Made by a program: the position numbers and the translations under genes
The notes under the pieces: generated by a model
What the model saw: the letters and a program-made list of their open reading frames with translations, nothing else
What the model was told of the DNA's origin: nothing
Database searches by the model: none
Shown here: in pieces, positions 43,303-49,883 of the stretch
Position numbering within the stretch: position 1 is the first letter of the stretch
Layout: every line of letters starts with the position of its first letter
Source of the DNA: Roseomonas mucosa ATCC BAA-692
GTDB taxonomy: Bacteria > Pseudomonadota > Alphaproteobacteria > Acetobacterales > Acetobacteraceae
Reading direction: 5' to 3'
Assembly: GCF_000622225.1 (NCBI RefSeq)
Contig: NZ_JHWD01000025.1
Coordinates: forward strand, 1-49,883
Length of the DNA stretch: 49,883 nucleotides

Positions 43303-43481
43303 CGGCCCTCCTCCCGCTTCCGGATGGCGCGGTAGCAGAGCCAGGTGAGGAAGGAGGTGATCGGCACCCAGAGAAGCTGGTACCAGTAGAAGAAGGGGAA
43401 GCCGAAGAGTTCCGGCTGCACATGGTTGTAGAACGGAACCCAGAGCAGCCCGGCAAAGGGCAGCAGGAGCAGGACCCACAT
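43299..43481 (-). CDS. DUF3311 small membrane protein
   Basis: 60-aa protein with two membrane spans (VLLLLPFAGLLWVPF and YWYQLLWVPITSFLTWLCY) and a basic tail, matching DUF3311. It overlaps the symporter start by 4 nt, so translation is coupled. Family members almost always precede an SSS symporter and are presumed accessory subunits. Confidence 0.88.
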   Translation of the reverse strand: MWVLLLLPFAGLLWVPFYNHVQPELFGFPFFYWYQLLWVPITSFLTWLCYRAIRKREEGR

Positions 43482-43861
43482 GAGACGTCGCCTCCGAATC
43501 TCCCGTCCTGAGGGACGGGAAGCGACAGGGAGGCTGACCTGTCCTGGCGCCGTCCGGCAATTTTCTTCTTTGTAACAAACAGGCCCGCGCAGGACCGCGC
43601 CGATCACCCTTTCGCGCGTGCCCTGCCCCGCCGCCGGCATCGCCGCGCGCGCCGCGCCGCCGCTCCGGCACCGGGCGCGGCCGCCCTGGCGCCACGCTTT
43701 TACCCTGGCACGGGGTCGGTGCGCGCCGCCATTTCGTTGACCCCGTACCCGCTCCCCCCTATCTGTCCGGCGGCATACCCGGCGGCCCCTTGCCGCCGGG
43801 CCGATGTCGCGCCCGCGGGACCGCTCCTGCCCCCGGGAGCCTGGAGAGACCCGGAAAGCAC
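43482..43861. other. Divergent promoter region of the DUF3311/symporter pair and secA
   Basis: No gene is supported. The part near 43555-43585 (AATTTTCTTCTTTGTAACAA) is the only AT-rich stretch and probably holds the minus-strand promoter. The plus-strand promoter of secA should lie in the right half, with GGAGAG about 14 nt before its ATG, but no clear -10/-35 is visible. Confidence 0.4.
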
Positions 43862-46600
<2,739 letters not shown>

Positions 46601-47458
46601 ATGGCACGACCGCCGCGAAGCCTGGGCTGCACCCTCGACTACCAGGCCTCCGGGCCGAGCACCTTTGTCTTCGCGGTCCGTCCCTCGGAGGACCCGCCCG
46701 CGCGCCAGAAGATCCTGCGGGAAAGCCTGACGCTTTCCACCGGCCAGCCGGGCGAGGAATGGCGCAGCGTGGATGGCATCCGCTGGTTGCGCGTCCTGGC
46801 CCCGGCCGGCCTCGTGCAGCTACGCTACGAGGCGGAGGTGCAGGGCGAGCCGGTGGTGCATGACCCGGCAGGGATCACCGAGATGCCGGTCCAGCAGGTG
46901 CCGCAGGAGGCGCTGCATTTCCTGCTGCCGAGCCGCTACTGCGAGAGCGACCGGCTCACCGGCTTCGCCCAGGCGCAGTTCGGCGGGCTCGCCCAGGGTC
47001 ATTCCCGCGTGGCGGCGGTCTGCGACTACATCTATCAGCGCACCGCCTATCAGCGCGGCAGCACCGATGTGCGGACCACGGCGCTGGACGTGCTGACGGA
47101 TGCCGCGGGGGTGTGCCGCGACTTCGCGCATCTGGGCATCGCCCTCACCCGCGCCCTGGGCATCCCCGCGCGTTTCCTGGCCGCCTATGCGCCGCACCTC
47201 CAGCCGCCGGATTTCCACGCCATCTTCGAGGCGCTGCTGATGGGGCCGGAAGGACCGTGCTGGTACGTTTTCGACGCCACGCGGCAGACCGCCCTGGACG
47301 GGGTGGCCCGCATCGCCGTGGGGCAGGATGCCTCGCAGGTGGCCTTCTGCTCCATCTGGGGCAATGCCCAGGCCACCGGTATGAAGGTGCGCTGCGACCC
47401 GGAGCCGGGTACCACGAAGGAGTGGACCACGGCGGCGGTGTCGGTGTCGCGGGGGTAG
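46601..47458 (+). CDS. Transglutaminase-like cysteine protease-fold protein
   Basis: 285-aa protein of the transglutaminase-like superfamily. The N-terminal beta-sandwich-like region (about residues 1-95) is typical of this group. The catalytic triad is visible: Cys172 in AAGVCRDFAHL, His206 in PPDFHAIFEAL, Asp225 in WYVFDATR. The family includes proteases, crosslinking enzymes and peptide hydrolases. It starts at the base after the secA stop codon with no separate ribosome site, so it is probably translated by reinitiation and co-transcribed with secA. No signal peptide is seen. Confidence 0.87.
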   Translation: MARPPRSLGCTLDYQASGPSTFVFAVRPSEDPPARQKILRESLTLSTGQPGEEWRSVDGIRWLRVLAPAGLVQLRYEAEVQGEPVVHDPAGITEMPVQQVPQEALHFLLPSRYCESDRLTGFAQAQFGGLAQGHSRVAAVCDYIYQRTAYQRGSTDVRTTALDVLTDAAGVCRDFAHLGIALTRALGIPARFLAAYAPHLQPPDFHAIFEALLMGPEGPCWYVFDATRQTALDGVARIAVGQDASQVAFCSIWGNAQATGMKVRCDPEPGTTKEWTTAAVSVSRG

Positions 47459-47467
47459 GCTTTTCCG

Positions 47468-48529
47468 TCAGCCCCCGGGCACGTGCCGTGGATTGCGCCA
47501 GACCTGCGCTCCGTCCGCCACGGTCATGGCTTCCAGGTTCCTTGCGTTTCGCGAGAAGTTGAAGCGCGAGGGCTGCTCGTGCTCCAGCACCCAACCATGA
47601 CGCCAGAACATCTCCAGCAGGTCCCCGTCGATCTTCCGCGAGTGGGTACCGATCACCAGCCAGCGCACCTGGGCGTCGAGCGCCTCCAGCGCCGATCTGC
47701 AGACATCGGTCTCCAGCCCCTGGATATCCACATGCACCAGGTCCCAGAACGGTTCACGGCCCAGTAGCCCGGTCAACCCCAGCATGGGCAGGTCGATCAC
47801 CTTGGCATGAGCGTGGCCGCGATAATCCTGGCCATCCGCATCCAAAGGCCGCGAACCATAGTCGGCCGCCGCATCCGCGCTGACAGGCCAGGGGATCGTG
47901 CCATCCGCCGTACCGATCGCCGCGTTGATCAGCCGACAGACGGCGGGGTCGACCCCGTTCTGCGCCATGTGCTCCTGCAGGAAGATGTAGCGGCCGGGAT
48001 CGGCCTCCAGCCCATAGAGCAGGATGTCATCGATGCCACGGCGCCGGGCCGCCGCATGGCCCGCTGCCAGCCATGGCCCGTAGCCCGCACCGATCTCCAG
48101 GATGCGGTAGCGGCTGCCAGCGGAGAGGACGCTTTTCAGCAAGCCGAGCCATTCCGGCGCCTCGGCATGGAAATCCGCCTTCAGCGGTACATCGAAAACC
48201 TTGCCGTCATGTGGTGCGAAGGTCGGGGAGTAGCGCGTGCTGGTCCGCACCCCCAGGAAATCGCGGATGAAACCTGGTTCGCCTTCTCCCCCGGCATGGG
48301 GAAAGCGACCGAACACCCCCATGTCCTGCCGGGACAGCGCCGGATGCGGCTCCACCGCGCGCCGCAGAACGTCGCGCAACCGGTGCTGCGCCTCCTCCGA
48401 CCGCAGCAGTGCCTTTCCGAAACTGGCGCGGTCCGGATATCCGCACTGCACCTCGATGACGGCTTCCGACTCCGGCGACCGCGCCAGGATCAGTTCATAG
48501 GCCGTGATGACGTCGTCGCGGGAGATCAA
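47468..48529 (-). CDS. FkbM-family methyltransferase with DUF4214-like N-terminus
   Basis: 353-aa protein. Residues 4-48 (DDVITAYELILARSPESEAVIEVQCG to LLRSEEAQ) look like the DUF4214/linker-like repeat often fused to glycan enzymes. The methyltransferase domain begins at about residue 140 (YRILEIGAGYGPWLAAGHAAA, SAM motif I) and has an FkbM-type second block (VHVDIQGLETDVCRSALEAL). It could O-methylate a sugar of a surface glycan (inference). It converges on the transglutaminase-like gene with a 9-nt gap. It follows another methyltransferase gene on the same strand (52 nt). Confidence 0.85.
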   Translation of the reverse strand: MISRDDVITAYELILARSPESEAVIEVQCGYPDRASFGKALLRSEEAQHRLRDVLRRAVEPHPALSRQDMGVFGRFPHAGGEGEPGFIRDFLGVRTSTRYSPTFAPHDGKVFDVPLKADFHAEAPEWLGLLKSVLSAGSRYRILEIGAGYGPWLAAGHAAARRRGIDDILLYGLEADPGRYIFLQEHMAQNGVDPAVCRLINAAIGTADGTIPWPVSADAAADYGSRPLDADGQDYRGHAHAKVIDLPMLGLTGLLGREPFWDLVHVDIQGLETDVCRSALEALDAQVRWLVIGTHSRKIDGDLLEMFWRHGWVLEHEQPSRFNFSRNARNLEAMTVADGAQVWRNPRHVPGG

Positions 48530-48581
48530 AGGGTTTCTCCATCAGGGATCATGGCCGGTGCTCCGGTATGCATCGACACCA

Positions 48582-49529
48582 TCAGGCCTTCTCGATCATC
48601 CATTTCGGTTCCTCGACCCGTAGCGGCTGCCCAACCTCCGCCGCGAAATCCCGGGCGGCACGGGCCACGCCGGGCCAGGGATGATCGTCACCGATCAGCA
48701 GGCCGCCCGGTTCCAGCAGATCCCAGTACATGCGCGCATCGCGCAGGACGGGTTCGTATTCATGCGCGGCATCGATGTGGACCATGCCCGCCCGCAGGCC
48801 GAGGCGCTGCAGGATGACCGCGGCATTCTCGGAGGTCTGTGGGACAGGCAGGACGAGGTCCGAGACGCCTTCCGCCACGACGTTGGACAGGAACTGCCAG
48901 TACAGCGAGGGCCAGCCATGTTTCAGCCCCAGATCCTCGAAGATCCGGTCCGGCCTGTCGCGGTTCCAGTGCTCGGGGCTGCCGAGGAAGGTGTCCACGG
49001 CGATGACCGCGCCATCCAGCCCCAGCGCCTGCATGTGTTTTGCCATGTGGATGGTGGAAGCACCCTTCCAGACACCGACATCAATGACGATGCGCGGCCT
49101 GCGTGCGGTGATTTCCCGCGTCAGGGCCGGGTGGTGGCTGTTCCAGCCTTGCAGGTCCTTGCGCAGGGTCGGAGCGAAGCCGGCGTAGATGTCCTCGCCG
49201 AACAGGCGCTGCTGGAGTTCGCGCGCCATGGTATGCGGCTTCTCCTCGGACGGCTGCCTGCCAGCGGTTCTGCCGCTTGGGCTGCGCTGCGCATAGCTCC
49301 TGCTGAATTCCGCGCTGCCGACGATGCTTCGCACGACGTCCACCGGCTGCAGAGCTTTCTTCTCCAGTGCATCGGTGAAGCTGTGGAAGCCAGCCAGATC
49401 AGGCTGCCGGTCCAACAGTCCCCGGTAGAGTGTGTCCACGAAGAGATCGGCGGGAAGGCGCTCTGACGTCACCTTCACACCATTGGAACGGGCCGGATCG
49501 CTGAGCTGGGCACGAGTGGCCTCGATCAT
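48582..49529 (-). CDS. Class I SAM-dependent methyltransferase with DUF4214 N-terminus
   Basis: 315-aa protein. Residues 30-80 (FVDTLYRGLLDRQPDLAGFHSFTDALE to IVGSAEF) match the DUF4214 pattern (YR-x-LL-x-R-x-PD-x-x-G). The catalytic domain at about residues 140-310 carries IVIDVGVWKGASTIHMA (motif I) and VHIDAAHEYEPVLRDARMYWDLLEPGGLLIGDD, as in CmcI/cephalosporin- or glycan-type methyltransferases. The start ATG has no clear ribosome site; the frame remains open upstream. It is divergent from the IS21 end, which begins about 65 nt upstream. Confidence 0.82.
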   Translation of the reverse strand: MIEATRAQLSDPARSNGVKVTSERLPADLFVDTLYRGLLDRQPDLAGFHSFTDALEKKALQPVDVVRSIVGSAEFSRSYAQRSPSGRTAGRQPSEEKPHTMARELQQRLFGEDIYAGFAPTLRKDLQGWNSHHPALTREITARRPRIVIDVGVWKGASTIHMAKHMQALGLDGAVIAVDTFLGSPEHWNRDRPDRIFEDLGLKHGWPSLYWQFLSNVVAEGVSDLVLPVPQTSENAAVILQRLGLRAGMVHIDAAHEYEPVLRDARMYWDLLEPGGLLIGDDHPWPGVARAARDFAAEVGQPLRVEEPKWMIEKA

Positions 49530-49595
49530 CGTTGTGGAACGGCATGGAATAGGAACCCTGTTGGAGGGGTGATCGGCGTCCAAACGGGACCCCAC

Positions 49596-49883
49596 TGACG
49601 GCGGGGTTCACAGTGGTTCCCGGGATGATCGGGAGCCAGGGCTGGGATGCTGGTCGTGGAGACGGTGGCAAAGATCCGGCGCCTGCACTGGGTGCAGGGC
49701 AAGTCGATCAAGGCGATCTGTCGCGAGCTCGGGATTTCGCGAAAGGTGGTCCGGAAGGTTCTGCGGTCCGGGGAGACGGAATTCCGCTACAGCCGGGCGC
49801 GGCAGCCGCAGCCCAAGCTGGGACCTTGGCAGGCCGATCTGGAGCGCCTGCTGGAGGCGAACGAGGCGCGGCCGCGGCGCGAG
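49596..49883 (+). mobile_element. Left end of an IS21-family element
   Basis: TGACGGCGGGG begins at 49596, about 50 nt before the istA start, and is a plausible left terminal repeat of an IS21-type element (these start with TG). The other end lies beyond the window, so the boundary is a guess. The element sits 66 nt from the methyltransferase start codon and could separate it from its native promoter. Confidence 0.5.
49647..49883 (+). CDS. istA: IS21 transposase IstA, N-terminal part (cut by window edge)
   Basis: The first 79 residues of an IstA transposase. The N-terminal helix-turn-helix reads MLVVETVAKIRRLHWVQG then SIKAICRELGISRKVVRKVLRS. The next part, with PKLGPWQADLERLLEANEARP, leads towards the catalytic domain, which is outside the window. 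The frame is open to the last base. Confidence 0.85.
   Translation, partial: MLVVETVAKIRRLHWVQGKSIKAICRELGISRKVVRKVLRSGETEFRYSRARQPQPKLGPWQADLERLLEANEARPRRE

Overview
The window is a GC-rich alphaproteobacterial chromosome segment, most likely from the Acetobacteraceae (Roseomonas-like). The reasons are the very high GC, the order infA-maf-RNase E/G-yacG, a parvulin isomerase and argJ lying near secA, short-form hisG with hisD, and many solute and acid catabolism genes. Both ends are insertion sequences: an IS5-family transposase tail on the left and the first codons of an IS21-type istA on the right.

Left part (1-9.7 kb): IS5 remnant; a secreted Ala/Pro-rich protein; two very small ORFs on the minus strand (a 38-aa membrane protein and a 50-aa Cys/Gly-rich peptide); a cytoplasmic BisC-type molybdoenzyme; a YoaK/DUF1275 membrane protein; a receiver-only response regulator; and a glutarate module of glutaryl-CoA dehydrogenase plus a family III CoA-transferase.

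9.7-18 kb is a sugar-acid catabolic locus. A LysR regulator, an ACS-type MFS carrier and a 2-hydroxyacid dehydrogenase lie on the minus strand. An alpha-ketoglutaric-semialdehyde-type dehydrogenase, an IlvD/Edd pentonate dehydratase and an RraA-like protein lie on the plus strand. The usual 2-keto-3-deoxypentonate dehydratase is not visible, so the RraA-like protein may supply the missing carbon-carbon step.

18-23.5 kb holds a minus-strand run of P1-family peptidase, DppA-type D-aminopeptidase, LysR regulator and NIPSNAP protein. Small exported proteins follow: a two-repeat secreted protein, a glycine-zipper lipoprotein and a Rap1a-like protein.

23.7-32.6 kb is housekeeping: tRNA-Phe, yacG, RNase E/G, maf, infA, a HAD phosphatase, dcd, murA, hisG, hisD and an HpcH/HpaI aldolase.

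32.6-38.7 kb holds a small unknown protein, tRNA-Thr followed by an AT-rich unusual patch, a membrane GGDEF-EAL protein, a TRAP-type binding protein and a small secreted protein whose Shine-Dalgarno is partly inside a strong hairpin.

38.7-47.5 kb has argJ, a parvulin isomerase, secA and a transglutaminase-like protein. The isomerase and secA are separated by a DUF3311/SSS symporter pair, the 5' stump of what looks like a tannase/feruloyl-esterase gene, and a non-coding block of 13-bp tandem repeats and triloop hairpins. The right end has two methyltransferases that each begin with a DUF4214-like segment, next to the IS21 end. All calls come from reading the sequence and translations; no database search was run.
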